The notes: a model not told the origin generated them from the sequence alone. DNA of 22,333 bases from an uncultured Treponema sp. (GCA_905236465.1 CAJOQA010000144.1:1-22333); one strand, 5' to 3'. Shown: positions 13,675-21,629, numbered from the stretch's first letter. Program-made: numbers and translations.

Positions 13675-15315
13675 GTGATTACAGTATCTGATGTTAGTCT
13701 TAAATTTAGTGAAAAACCTCTTTTTAAAGATGTTAACCTTAAGTTTTTAAAGGGTAACTGCTATGGAATTATAGGTGCCAATGGGGCAGGAAAATCTACA
13801 TTTTTAAAAGTTCTTTCAGGTGAGCAGGAGCACGATACAGGTGAAATTATTATAACACCTGGTGAGCGTATGGCTAAGTTGTCTCAGGACCACTTTGCCT
13901 TTGACCAGTATTCAGTAAAAGAGACAGTCCTTATGGGTTTTCCAAAGTTATATAAACTTGGAAAAGACAAGGATGCTATTTATGAAAAGCCTGATTTTTC
14001 AGAAGAAGATGGCATAAAGGCCGCGGAAATGGAAGCTGAATTTGGGGAACTCGGAGGCTATGAAGCTGAAAACCAAATAGAACAGATGCTTTCAGGTCTT
14101 GGCTTAGAAGAAGAATTTCACGACAAGATGATGGCAGACTTGGACGAAGGCCAGAAGGTCCGTGTTCTTTTAGCTCAGGCTCTTTTTGGTAACCCTGACA
14201 TCTTGCTTCTTGATGAGCCTACAAACGGTCTTGATTTGGAAAGTATTACTTGGCTAGAAAACTTCCTCATTGAATTCCCCAATATAGTTATCGTTGTCAG
14301 CCACGACCGCCACTTCCTGAACGCAATTTGTACCTATGTTTGCGATATTGATTATGGTAAGATTACACAATTTACCGGTAACTATGACTTCTGGTTCCAC
14401 ATGAGCCAGGTCTTGCAAAAACAGGCTAAAGACGAGAAGAAAAAACGCGAGGATAAGATTGCAGAACTTAAGACCTTTATCCAGCGCTTTGCATCTAATG
14501 TTTCTAAAGCTGGGCAAGCCTCTAGTCGCAAAAAGGTACTTGAAAAACTTGAACTTGATGAGCTTCCGGTTACAAGCCGTAAGTTTCCCTTTGTGCAGTT
14601 TACCCCTGAAAGACAGATTGGAAACTTTGTTCTTACCGCAGAGCACCTGAATTCTGTGGACAATGAAGGTGCAGTTTTGCTAAAAGACTTTAGCCTTACA
14701 GTCCATCCGGGAGAAAAGGTTGCATTTGTAGGAATGGAACATAACTCTATAACTTCTTTCTTTGATATAATATCTGAAACAGTAAAGTGTGAAGGTGCGG
14801 ATATTTCTTGGGGCCAGACCACGAGCCATGCCTATATGGGGCGTGATAATTCAGCTTATTTTAATAATGACTTAAATATAACAGAATGGCTTAAGCAATA
14901 TTCAAAAGAACAGGACGACTCCTATGTTAGGGGCTTCCTTGGCAGGATGCTATTTTCAGGGGATGAAAGCCTTAAGAAAGTAAAGGTTTTAAGCGGTGGA
15001 GAAAAGGTCCGCTGTATGCTTTCAAAACTGATGCTTTCTGGCGCTAATGTTCTTATCCTTGATGACCCTACAAACCATCTTGATTTGGAGTCTATAGAAA
15101 GCCTTAACCAAGGATTGACCAAGTTTCCAGGTGTAGTTATATTCTCAAGCCATGACCACGAGTTTATCTCTACTATTGCCAACCGGATTGTAGAAATAAC
15201 CCCGAACGGCATAATTGACCGCATGATGAATTTTGATGATTACCTAAAAGACGAGCAAGTAAAAGCTATGAGAAAAGAATATTATGCGGGAAGCAAGAAG
15301 AAAATCCGCATCTAA
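13675..15315 (+). CDS. ABC-F family ATPase, YbiT-like, with degenerate second ATP site
   Basis: A 546-residue soluble protein with two ABC domains and no membrane segment. GTG start with AGGAG 6 nt upstream. Domain 1 has Walker A GANGAGKST (34-42), Walker B ILLLDEPTN (176-184) and SHD (209-211). The charged linker (about 240-300, with RFASNVSKAGQASSRKKVLEKLELDELP around 271-298) and the C-terminal RIVEITPNGIID resemble E. coli YbiT as I remember it. ABC-F proteins bind the ribosomal E site and affect translation. Domain 2 has lost its P-loop: GMEHNSITS (353-361) replaces GxxGxGKST. Its Walker B is LILDDPTN (460-467), with Asp for the catalytic Glu, and its Q-loop Gln is not evident. Its signature LSGGEK (439-444) is intact, while domain 1 has LDEGQ (156-160). 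So one composite site is canonical and the other is dead. The gene lies in a likely operon with the RNA helicase. Confidence 0.9.
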   Translation: MITVSDVSLKFSEKPLFKDVNLKFLKGNCYGIIGANGAGKSTFLKVLSGEQEHDTGEIIITPGERMAKLSQDHFAFDQYSVKETVLMGFPKLYKLGKDKDAIYEKPDFSEEDGIKAAEMEAEFGELGGYEAENQIEQMLSGLGLEEEFHDKMMADLDEGQKVRVLLAQALFGNPDILLLDEPTNGLDLESITWLENFLIEFPNIVIVVSHDRHFLNAICTYVCDIDYGKITQFTGNYDFWFHMSQVLQKQAKDEKKKREDKIAELKTFIQRFASNVSKAGQASSRKKVLEKLELDELPVTSRKFPFVQFTPERQIGNFVLTAEHLNSVDNEGAVLLKDFSLTVHPGEKVAFVGMEHNSITSFFDIISETVKCEGADISWGQTTSHAYMGRDNSAYFNNDLNITEWLKQYSKEQDDSYVRGFLGRMLFSGDESLKKVKVLSGGEKVRCMLSKLMLSGANVLILDDPTNHLDLESIESLNQGLTKFPGVVIFSSHDHEFISTIANRIVEITPNGIIDRMMNFDDYLKDEQVKAMRKEYYAGSKKKIRI

Positions 15316-15325
15316 ATGCCTTTGC

Positions 15326-16333
15326 TTATAAGAAGCTGATTTTCCAGTTGCCGTTTTCAACCCTTACTTTTGCCTCTGCTCCCATGAGCAGGGGCAAGGT
15401 TGGATCTATATGACCTATATCTGCATCCATAATAATTGGAAGATTTAAGTCCGCTAAAATACCTGTAACCGCATTGTATTGGTCAACTCCCATCATAGCT
15501 TGCTTCCAGGCTGCAAGTGGGCGACCAATAATAAATCCACTTGCATTTTCAAACCAAGAGCACTCTTTTAAATGCCACAAAGCTCTTCGTATATCCAAGG
15601 GAGACAGGTCACAAGCCTCTAGTGCCCAGATGATATTTTTGTGCTTAGCGGTAAAAGCTTTCATAGTATCAAATTTACTTCCAGCTAAGTTATTTAAGAC
15701 GTCAAGACAGCCACCTATTAAAAGGCCTGAAAATTCAGTTGATTGAACTATTGAGTTTCCTTTAAATACTTTTAACTCTTTTTTTTGCGGAATACTTTCG
15801 CTTTCAGCTTCATCTAATTGAAATAGGGGATAGCCCTCAAATTCCTTTTTTGTACCTTCTAGAAGATTTATTGCATCCCATTCTGCTGCTTCCCAACTTT
15901 TTCCAAAGCCAGAAATGCAAGGCCCGTAAATAGCTTGCTTGCCACAGAGGGTTAGCAAAGGGAATATAAAATTTGTATTATCAGAATAGCCCATAAAAAT
16001 CTTAGCCGGAGCATCTTTGATTTTGTCGAAATCAATATTCGATATTGTTTCGCACATAAGTTCACCGCCACCAGCTGAGATTATGGCATCTATATTAGGG
16101 TCGAGATAAAAATTTTCTAATTCTTTTGCTGCGTCATAGGGGTTGGTGCTTATACCTAACCCATCATTTTTAAAAACACAGGAGCCAACTTTTAGCTTAT
16201 AGCCCCTAGCCCTAAGGAGACGGACTGCTTCCTTGTATCTAGTTGCATACGGTTCGGTAGTGCAGCCAAAAGAAGGCGCGACAATTCCAATAGTGTCCCC
16301 TAGAGCTAAATCTTTAGCTTGCTGCAAAGGCAT
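15326..16333 (-). CDS. S66 family peptidase (LD-carboxypeptidase/MccF type)
   Basis: A 335-residue protein. GYSDNTN (115-121) carries the nucleophilic Ser117, ALEACDLSP the Glu (about 239), and DADIGHIDPTLPLLMGA the His (about 308); this Ser-Glu-His set and the spacing match the S66 serine peptidases. Members cut L,D-peptide bonds in recycled cell-wall tetrapeptides (LdcA) or detoxify microcin C-like compounds (MccF); sequence alone does not decide. There is no signal peptide, so it is cytoplasmic, as expected for wall recycling. The start is uncertain: ATG at 16333 (20-nt overlap with the upstream small gene) or ATG at 16351 (38-nt overlap). The overlap implies cotranscription with that gene. 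The stop lies only 10 bp from the stop of the convergent ABC-F gene, with no terminator visible between. Confidence 0.85.
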   Translation of the reverse strand: MPLQQAKDLALGDTIGIVAPSFGCTTEPYATRYKEAVRLLRARGYKLKVGSCVFKNDGLGISTNPYDAAKELENFYLDPNIDAIISAGGGELMCETISNIDFDKIKDAPAKIFMGYSDNTNFIFPLLTLCGKQAIYGPCISGFGKSWEAAEWDAINLLEGTKKEFEGYPLFQLDEAESESIPQKKELKVFKGNSIVQSTEFSGLLIGGCLDVLNNLAGSKFDTMKAFTAKHKNIIWALEACDLSPLDIRRALWHLKECSWFENASGFIIGRPLAAWKQAMMGVDQYNAVTGILADLNLPIIMDADIGHIDPTLPLLMGAEAKVRVENGNWKISFL

Positions 16334-16580
16334 CGGCTGCTGCCTGTACATCTGCTAAAGAAGCGTATTTTCCCCCTAAGATATCAGCAGCAACACCTTT
16401 GCACCAAGTCTGATATTCCGGAGAACCATTTTTGCTTCCTGCATCTACAGCTGCATCCAAATATTCTGCAATAGCAGAAGTTAAATCTCCACCATTATTA
16501 CCCAAAAAATCAGAAAAAGCTGTTTCCTCAGCAGAACCGGCTGAAATTTTTAGGAATTCTTTTACTTTTGCTTCATCCAT
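16314..16580 (-). CDS. Small acidic protein with UBA-like pattern, function unknown
   Basis: An 88-residue protein with AGGGG 7 nt before the ATG. The first 45 residues (VKEFLKISAGSAEETAFSDF then LGNNGGDLTSAIAEYLDA) follow the pattern of a UBA-like three-helix domain, where an NGGDLxxAIxxYL third helix is typical. The second half is alanine-rich helix with one Cys and one Trp. The resemblance is by eye; small helical domains match by chance easily. It has its own promoter and a structured leader, and its end overlaps the S66 peptidase gene, so the two products may act together. I do not recognise a named family. Confidence 0.7.
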   Translation of the reverse strand: MDEAKVKEFLKISAGSAEETAFSDFLGNNGGDLTSAIAEYLDAAVDAGSKNGSPEYQTWCKGVAADILGGKYASLADVQAAADAFAAS

Positions 16581-16611
16581 TTTTTTCCCCTATAATGATT
16601 TTCAAAGTTGC

Positions 16612-16652
16612 CTGTAAAAAAATGAAGTTTTTCGAGGCTTCCATATTTACAG
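16612..16652 (-). promoter_or_regulatory. Leader hairpin of the small acidic protein gene
   Basis: CTGTAAA (16612-16618) pairs with TTTACAG (16646-16652), and inside it GAAG (16624-16627) pairs with CTTC (16638-16641) around a TTTTTCGAGG loop. The structure lies in the predicted leader between the promoter at 16675-16703 and the ATG at 16580. The CCTCGAAAA sequence is shared with the inverted repeat at 11182-11232. Confidence 0.45.
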
Positions 16653-16674
16653 ACCACCTTTCATTTTACCTACT

Positions 16675-16703
16675 ATTATATATCACTTTCTAAATTTTGT
16701 CTT
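16675..16703 (-). promoter_or_regulatory. Candidate promoter of the small protein/S66 peptidase operon
   Basis: On the minus strand AAGACA (16698-16703) and TATAAT (16675-16680) are 17 bp apart. The -10 is perfect and the -35 has 4 of 6 matches. Start near 16668 gives a leader of nearly 90 nt. Confidence 0.55.
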
Positions 16704-16748
16704 TTAAAAACTTTGAAAAATTATTTTTTTTCATAAAAAAATACCCTC

Positions 16749-16775
16749 TTGACACTTATTTTTTTATAATATAAA
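16749..16775 (+). promoter_or_regulatory. Candidate rpsT promoter
   Basis: A perfect -35 TTGACA (16749-16754) is followed by TATAAA (16770-16775, 15-bp spacer) or TAAACT (17-bp spacer). The TATAAT at 16765-16770 is only 10 bp away and is too close to be the partner. The leader would be about 25 nt and carries GGGGG (16796-16800) as ribosome site. Confidence 0.6.
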
Positions 16776-16807
16776 CTAATATCCAGTTTTTATTTGGGGG
16801 TATTCCT

Positions 16808-17095
16808 TTGTCAGTAAAACAGACATCTGCAGAAAAAAGACATGCACAGAGTGAAGTCCGCCGCCTTCGCAACAAGGCTGTAAAATCCCGCTGTCATACA
16901 AGCGTAAAGAAATTTATGGCTGCTGTTCAGCAAAAGGATCAGGCACTTGCTCAGACAACTCTTAGAGCTTTGCAGTCAGAAATTGACAATGCAAAACGCA
17001 AGGGAGTTATAAAGGCCAATGCAGCGGCTCGTAAGAATAGTCGTATGGCAAAACTTTACAATGTGACATTTGCAGCTAAAGTTGCCGCAAACTAA
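16808..17095 (+). CDS. rpsT: 30S ribosomal protein S20
   Basis: A 95-residue, very basic protein of usual S20 length. SVKQTSAEKRHAQSEVRRLR near the N terminus, followed by NKAVKSRCHTSVKKF, and the C-terminal KGVIKANAAARKNSRMAKL are the two characteristic blocks. S20 binds 16S rRNA in the small subunit and helps its early assembly. The start codon is TTG at 16808, with GGGGG about 7 nt upstream; no in-frame ATG lies near. E. coli rpsT also starts with UUG, where the weak start takes part in autogenous control, so similar control is possible here. It has its own promoter and a terminator just after the stop. Confidence 0.97.
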   Translation: MSVKQTSAEKRHAQSEVRRLRNKAVKSRCHTSVKKFMAAVQQKDQALAQTTLRALQSEIDNAKRKGVIKANAAARKNSRMAKLYNVTFAAKVAAN

Positions 17096-17140
17096 GGTTA
17101 AAAGGGTAGTCTGCTTCTTGTGGACACCCCTTTTTACCTT
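17096..17140 (+). terminator. rpsT terminator
   Basis: GGTTAAAAGGG (17096-17106) pairs with CCCTTTTTACC (17128-17138) with one mismatch, starting at the base after the stop codon. The right arm contains five T and is followed by a T/C-rich tract. The loop of 21 nt is long, so termination may be partial. Confidence 0.65.
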
Positions 17141-17182
17141 CTACTTTAAGAACTTTTCCATTTTTTGTTGAGGTGTGTATTG

Positions 17183-17488
17183 ATGTCTTCTGAAAAAATA
17201 ACAAAATATGATTTAGTTGAAGCTGTGTACCAGAACACAAAGTGTGAAAAGAAATTAGTTCAAGAAGTTATGGAATCTCTTTTTGAGGAACTGAAAAATT
17301 CCTTAAAAAATGGCAATACAATAGAGCTCCGTGGTTTTGGAACTTTTGAGCCCCGACTTAGAAAAGGTCGGCAAAAGGCAAGAAACCCAAAAACGGGAGA
17401 ACAACTTTCAGTTGCACCTCATTATGTTGCTGTTTTTCGGTCTGGTCAGGAGTTAAAAAAAGCTTTATGGGAACTTCCCGTAAATTAG
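17183..17488 (+). CDS. HU/IHF-family DNA-binding protein
   Basis: A 101-residue protein. It has the helical head (KITKYDLVEAVYQ...), GFGTFEPRLRKGRQKARNPK (51-70) and the DNA-binding arm with RNPKTGE (67-73), all diagnostic of the HU/IHF fold. It binds and bends DNA as a dimer in the nucleoid. The ATG at 17183 with GAGG about 11 nt upstream gives a normal N terminus; a frame extension back to a TTG at 17165 has no support. The C-terminal tail is about 10 residues longer than in E. coli HU. Its last 22 nt overlap the start of lnt. Confidence 0.93.
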   Translation: MSSEKITKYDLVEAVYQNTKCEKKLVQEVMESLFEELKNSLKNGNTIELRGFGTFEPRLRKGRQKARNPKTGEQLSVAPHYVAVFRSGQELKKALWELPVN

Positions 17489-19086
17489 TTTTAATTTTTT
17501 TAGCTATTTTACTTTTTTTTCTTTCACATCCAAATTTTATATTTAATAATGGTTTATCTTTCCTTGCATATTTTGCACTGATTCCTGTCTTTATATGTAT
17601 AAGAGTATCTAGCATAAAGAGCCTCATCCCCTTAGGTTTTTTATATGGTTGTCTTTCGTATGGACTTTTGTGTTCTTGGTTTTGTTCCTTTAATCCGTAT
17701 GCTATTTATTTAGGGACTGCTGTTAACGGTCTTTTTATGCTTTTACTTTTTCTTGCATTAAAAGCCTTTTCCTTTTTGTGCGCCCGCTTTTCTTTTTTGG
17801 CTATGGCACTTGTCTGGTGCCTTTACGAGTATTTAAAAACGCTTGGTTTTTTGGGCTTTCCCTATGGAATTTTAGCCTATACACAGTGGAAAAATACATT
17901 GTTGATTCAGTCTGCTTCCTGGGGGGGAATATGGCCACTTTCTCTTTTGCTCGCCTTATCTTCTGCCACAGTTTCTTGCCTGTTGCAAAGGGAAAAAAGC
18001 GTAAAAGAAATAAAGCTTTTACTGATTTCTTTTGGGACTTTTTTCACTTTTTTGCTGCTTTCAGGTGCTTTTTTGCTAAAAAAGTATAATTCTGAAGAAA
18101 AAAAATCTTTTCCTATTATCTGCGTGCAAAATAACACAGATTCTAATAAATATGGTCTTGAAGTTTATAAAAGAGATGCAAAAACGCTTATGGATTTAAC
18201 AGACCAAGCCCTTGATGATTTTACTGCTAAGATTGTTGTTTGGCCAGAAACGGCTTTTGTCCCCCCTTTACTTTATAATTATATAGAAAGAAATGATACA
18301 GACCGCTATGCTATGGTTTTAAATCTTTTGGATTTTATGCAAAAAAGAGATTGCGCCTTTGTAATCGGCAATCAAATAAAAGAAAAAGAAGGGGGCTCTT
18401 ATAAAGATTATAATGGTGTATTGGTTTTTGATAGACTTTTAGAAAATATTGAGATGCCAGCCCCCCTTGTCTATAAAAAGATACATCTTGTACCCTTTGC
18501 AGAAACTTTTCCCTATAAAAAACTTTTCCCAGGAATCTACAAAGCCCTTCTTATGGGGGATTCAAATTTATGGGATGCAGGAAGCGAATTCAGCGTCTTT
18601 AATATTCGGGGGCTTAGCTTTTCCTGTCCTGTTTGCTTTGAGGATACTTTCGGAGACCTTTGCCGACGTTTTGTCCTTGAAGGTTCAGATGCATTTATAA
18701 ATTTAAGCAATGATTCATGGTCGCAAAGTAATGCTTGCCAGATGCAGCATCTGTCAATGGCAGTTTTTAGATCGGTAGAAAATAGGGTTCCTTCTGCTAG
18801 GAGTACAGGGAGCGGGGTTACCTGCTTAATTGATATTTTGGGCCGGATAAAGAATCACAGTGAACCCTTTGCTGAAAATTATGTTTGTGGGAATATTGAA
18901 ACCTTAGCAGAAAAAAAACTTTCATTTTATACTCTATACGGTGATTATTTTGTCATTATAGAATTATTTTTGCTCATATTCATGTCTCTTTTGGAAGCCT
19001 TGAAGCACTTCACTTTTTTTAGGTCCCTTCTATGTATCTTGACGAGAGGGAAAAATATAACTAAAATAGAAGAATGTTTGACATAA
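17467..19086 (+). CDS. lnt: Apolipoprotein N-acyltransferase
   Basis: A 539-residue inner-membrane enzyme. About six hydrophobic segments lie within residues 1-205, then a nitrilase-like periplasmic domain, then a C-terminal membrane segment (about 493-512). The catalytic triad is visible: Glu261 in WPETAF, Lys338 in YKKIHLVPFAE and Cys390 in CPVCFEDTF, matching Glu267, Lys335 and Cys387 of E. coli Lnt. It adds the third acyl chain to the N-terminal cysteine of mature lipoproteins. The start ATG overlaps the HU gene by 22 nt, and the 3' end overlaps the bactofilin gene by 13 nt, so translation is probably coupled. Confidence 0.95.
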   Translation: MGTSRKLVLIFLAILLFFLSHPNFIFNNGLSFLAYFALIPVFICIRVSSIKSLIPLGFLYGCLSYGLLCSWFCSFNPYAIYLGTAVNGLFMLLLFLALKAFSFLCARFSFLAMALVWCLYEYLKTLGFLGFPYGILAYTQWKNTLLIQSASWGGIWPLSLLLALSSATVSCLLQREKSVKEIKLLLISFGTFFTFLLLSGAFLLKKYNSEEKKSFPIICVQNNTDSNKYGLEVYKRDAKTLMDLTDQALDDFTAKIVVWPETAFVPPLLYNYIERNDTDRYAMVLNLLDFMQKRDCAFVIGNQIKEKEGGSYKDYNGVLVFDRLLENIEMPAPLVYKKIHLVPFAETFPYKKLFPGIYKALLMGDSNLWDAGSEFSVFNIRGLSFSCPVCFEDTFGDLCRRFVLEGSDAFINLSNDSWSQSNACQMQHLSMAVFRSVENRVPSARSTGSGVTCLIDILGRIKNHSEPFAENYVCGNIETLAEKKLSFYTLYGDYFVIIELFLLIFMSLLEALKHFTFFRSLLCILTRGKNITKIEECLT

Positions 19087-19457
19087 AAGATTTAGCTCCC
19101 TTTGATACAGATGAGGAAGATTTTGATACAGTAATGGCTTCTGATATTTCCTTTACCGGTAGCATAAAGTTTGCAAAACCCTTCATGATTAAGGGAAAAA
19201 TGAACGGAATTATTGATTCTACCAGTGATTTGCTAATAGACACAGATGCTGAGGTCAACGCAGATATTGTAGCTGACAGGGTTTTGGTTCGGGGAAAAGT
19301 AAAAGGAAATATTCGCGGTAACAATTTGGTTTACGTTACCTCTACCGGTTCCGTCATTGGCGATGTTACCTCTAAGCAGCCTGTTCTTGAGCCTGGTTCA
19401 GTATTTAGCGGAAAATGTACTATGCTTCAAGCAGAAATAGAAAATGAAGGTATCTAA
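19074..19457 (+). CDS. Bactofilin
   Basis: A 127-residue protein. The central part (about 24-120) has the hydrophobic/glycine spacing of the bactofilin beta-helix: ISFTGSIKFAKPFMIKGKMN, then DAEVNADIVADRVLVRGKVK, then GNIRGNNLVYVTSTGSVIGD. A short acidic disordered head precedes it. Bactofilins polymerise without nucleotide into filaments that guide cell-wall synthesis or cell shape; in spirochaetes and other curved bacteria they influence morphology. It overlaps lnt by 13 nt and its TAA is followed directly by the ATG of the TPR gene. Confidence 0.9.
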   Translation: MFDIKDLAPFDTDEEDFDTVMASDISFTGSIKFAKPFMIKGKMNGIIDSTSDLLIDTDAEVNADIVADRVLVRGKVKGNIRGNNLVYVTSTGSVIGDVTSKQPVLEPGSVFSGKCTMLQAEIENEGI

Positions 19458-20132
19458 ATGAAAAGTTTATTGAAAAAGTCTTTATTTCTTTTTTTTACTC
19501 TATCACATTTTTGTCTTTTTGCTCAGGGCAGGCCTGATGCCCTAAAGCTCTATAGGGAAAGAAATTATAAGGAAGCTGCAAGAGTTTGCGAAGAAGAACT
19601 AGCAGATTCTTCCCGCTCACAAGGGCAGGCTATAGAATCTTATGTTGTATTGTGCTGGGCCCTTGTTGCGGATGGGCAGTACAAGCTGGCAGAAAAATAT
19701 GCCGATGATGCCCGCTCTTTGAACTCACGGGAACCCCGATTGCTTGAAATCCAAGCTGAAGCTAAGTATTATCTTGAAAAATACAGTGAAGCCTTGAACC
19801 TTTTGCAACAGTATGTGGTTATCACTAATGCTGAAAAGCGCAGTTCCCAACGGCTTGGCTTATCTTATTGGATGATGGGTGAGATTTACATCAGGCAAAA
19901 GAAATACGAACACGCTGATATAGCACTTAGTAAAGCTGTTGATTTAGAAAGTGATCAGTATGCTTGGTGGGCAAGGCTAGGGTATGCAAGGGAACAGTAT
20001 GCGGAGACCCATAGGGATCCTTCATATTATCAAGATGCTATAGTGGCATACGACAAGTCAATAAGTATTAGTCCCTCTAGTTCATATGATGCACAGCGGG
20101 GAAAAGTCCGCTGCCAGTCAAAGCTTCAGTAA
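19458..20132 (+). CDS. Exported TPR protein
   Basis: A 224-residue protein with a signal peptide (MKSLLKKSLFLFFTLSHFCL..., cleavage LFA/Q) and several TPR units: ALKLYRERNYKEAARVCEEE (about 28-47), VADGQYKLAEKYADDARSL (about 70-88), YLEKYSEALNLLQQYV (about 103-118), IYIRQKKYEHADIALSKAVD (about 147-166) and a last one near 190-205. TPRs bind partner proteins, here in the periplasm. The ATG directly follows the bactofilin stop, with GAAGGT about 7 nt upstream. A role with the neighbouring bactofilin or cell envelope is inferred from position only. Confidence 0.88.
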   Translation: MKSLLKKSLFLFFTLSHFCLFAQGRPDALKLYRERNYKEAARVCEEELADSSRSQGQAIESYVVLCWALVADGQYKLAEKYADDARSLNSREPRLLEIQAEAKYYLEKYSEALNLLQQYVVITNAEKRSSQRLGLSYWMMGEIYIRQKKYEHADIALSKAVDLESDQYAWWARLGYAREQYAETHRDPSYYQDAIVAYDKSISISPSSSYDAQRGKVRCQSKLQ

Positions 20133-20136
20133 AAGT

Positions 20137-21609
20137 ATGTATATTGCGGACAATTTTTTAGTCCATATTGAGACTTTAGGCTGCCGGCTCAACCAAGATG
20201 AAAGTGAAGGGGCCGGAAAAGCTTTTGAAGAAGCAGGTTTTACTGTAGACTGTGAGAATATAAGTAGCCAAAGCCCTGTAAATTATAATACAATTATATG
20301 TCTTTTAAATACTTGTACTGTTACAGCAAAGGCAGAACAAAAGGCTCGTAGGCTAATTCGCTTACTGTTACAAAAATTCCCTAACTCCGTTCTTTTGATA
20401 ACTGGTTGTTATGCTCAATTAGATGGGCTCTTAATCCGGCAGATAGAACCTAGCAGAATAGTTATTGTTCCTGGCAGAAAAAAATACCTTTTGCAATATA
20501 TAGCCGGTCAAATTGGTAAGGACTTACAGCTTTTAAAAAATTGGTATGATAGGGATTTTTTAGTTGAACTTTTAAACTGTTTTTTAGACTGCCTTTCCCT
20601 TAATCGTCAGTATAAAGAGCCTGAACAGAAAGTTTTTTCTTTATATACTTCTGTTTTTAAAAAACACAGCAGGCCTTCATTAAAAATTCAAGATGGCTGC
20701 AACAATGCCTGCACATTCTGTCGGATTCATCTAGCTAGAGGAAAGTCCCTGTCTTTAGACGTCTCTGAAGTAGTGCGTAGGGTTATTGACTTTGAGAATG
20801 TAGGGTTTTATGAAGTTGTGCTTACAGGGGTTAATTTAAGTCAATATTCAGTTTTTACTAAAAATGGCGAAAGGATTGATTTTACAAAACTCCTGCAAAT
20901 CCTGTTACAAGAAACCGACTCTATCCGCTTTAGAATTTCATCCTTCTATCCCCAGCACATTACAGCAGAACTTTGCAAGGTTCTTGAATCTTATAGGATT
21001 CAACCGTCTTTTCACCTAAGCGTACAGTCAGGCAGCGACAAAATTTTAAATACAATGGCAAGGCCTTACACAAGGGATAGTGTGGTTACTGCTGTTAACC
21101 TTCTTAGAAAGGCAAAGGATAATCCCTTTATTGGTTGTGACATCATAGCAGGTTTTCCTGGTGAAAGCGAAGAAGATTTTTCTTTAACGAAAGATTTGTG
21201 CAATCAGATAAACTTTTCTTGGATACATGCCTTTCCCTTTTCTCCTAGACCTGGAACTGTAGCTTTTAGCATGAAGAATCAAGTAACTGAAAACATAAAA
21301 AGTGAAAGGACTCTTTGGCTGACTGAAAGGGCAGTGCAGGGAAAGTTGGACTTTATAAAAAATGCCTGTGGAAAAGTTTTTTCTGCTATAGTTGAAAACA
21401 GTCGTAGCCTTCGTATTGGGCAGCCCTCCTTGTCTTCTGGCATAATACATGCTGTAACAGAAAATTTTTTGCATGTTGAATGTCATGTAAAAGAAAATAT
21501 CCAAAGCGGAAGCCTTATAATGGTAAAGATTATTAGAGCTGACGAAGAGGCTATACGAAGCGGAAGGGAAATAGACTGCAAAGGAATTGTAGTTGGCAAG
21601 GTTTCATAA
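20137..21609 (+). CDS. mtaB: MtaB-type tRNA threonylcarbamoyladenosine methylthiotransferase
   Basis: A 490-residue radical-SAM methylthiotransferase. The N-terminal [4Fe-4S] ligands are Cys16 (TLGCRLNQ), Cys60 (NTCTVT) and Cys91 (TGCYAQ); the radical-SAM cluster is Cys188-x3-Cys192-x2-Cys195 (GCNNACTFC). A TRAM-like region closes the protein. NTCTVTxKA plus TGCYAQ point to MtaB, which converts t6A37 to ms2t6A37 in tRNA, rather than MiaB (NTCSVR) or RimO. I chose the ATG at 20137, 4 nt after the TPR stop, because family members begin a few residues before the first cluster motif; the frame is open further upstream inside the TPR gene. It is slightly longer than usual, from about 40 extra residues between the two cluster domains (about 130-175). 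Confidence 0.9.
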   Translation: MYIADNFLVHIETLGCRLNQDESEGAGKAFEEAGFTVDCENISSQSPVNYNTIICLLNTCTVTAKAEQKARRLIRLLLQKFPNSVLLITGCYAQLDGLLIRQIEPSRIVIVPGRKKYLLQYIAGQIGKDLQLLKNWYDRDFLVELLNCFLDCLSLNRQYKEPEQKVFSLYTSVFKKHSRPSLKIQDGCNNACTFCRIHLARGKSLSLDVSEVVRRVIDFENVGFYEVVLTGVNLSQYSVFTKNGERIDFTKLLQILLQETDSIRFRISSFYPQHITAELCKVLESYRIQPSFHLSVQSGSDKILNTMARPYTRDSVVTAVNLLRKAKDNPFIGCDIIAGFPGESEEDFSLTKDLCNQINFSWIHAFPFSPRPGTVAFSMKNQVTENIKSERTLWLTERAVQGKLDFIKNACGKVFSAIVENSRSLRIGQPSLSSGIIHAVTENFLHVECHVKENIQSGSLIMVKIIRADEEAIRSGREIDCKGIVVGKVS

Positions 21610-21622
21610 AATGTGTTAAAAT
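21593..21622 (+). promoter_or_regulatory. Promoter of deoC placing the transcript start at the ATG
   Basis: TTGGCA (21593-21598) and TAAAAT (21617-21622) are 18 bp apart, each matching consensus at 5 of 6, with an extended -10 TG at 21614-21615. A start 7 nt after the -10 falls at 21629-21630, and the ATG begins at 21630. No Shine-Dalgarno is present. Confidence 0.6.
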
Positions 21623-21629
21623 ACTTTTT

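Noticed and set aside
16749..16770. TTGACA at 16749 and TATAAT at 16765 as the rpsT promoter pair
   Set aside because: The spacer is 10 bp, too short for sigma70; an overlapping -10 with a 15- or 17-bp spacer was preferred.
17165..17182. TTG start extending the HU-like protein by six residues
   Set aside because: No ribosome site precedes it, while the ATG at 17183 has GAGG upstream and gives the family's usual N terminus.
20086..20136. Upstream start of the mtaB frame inside the TPR gene
   Set aside because: It would add 17 residues with no family resemblance; the ATG at 20137 gives the normal distance to the first cluster cysteine.
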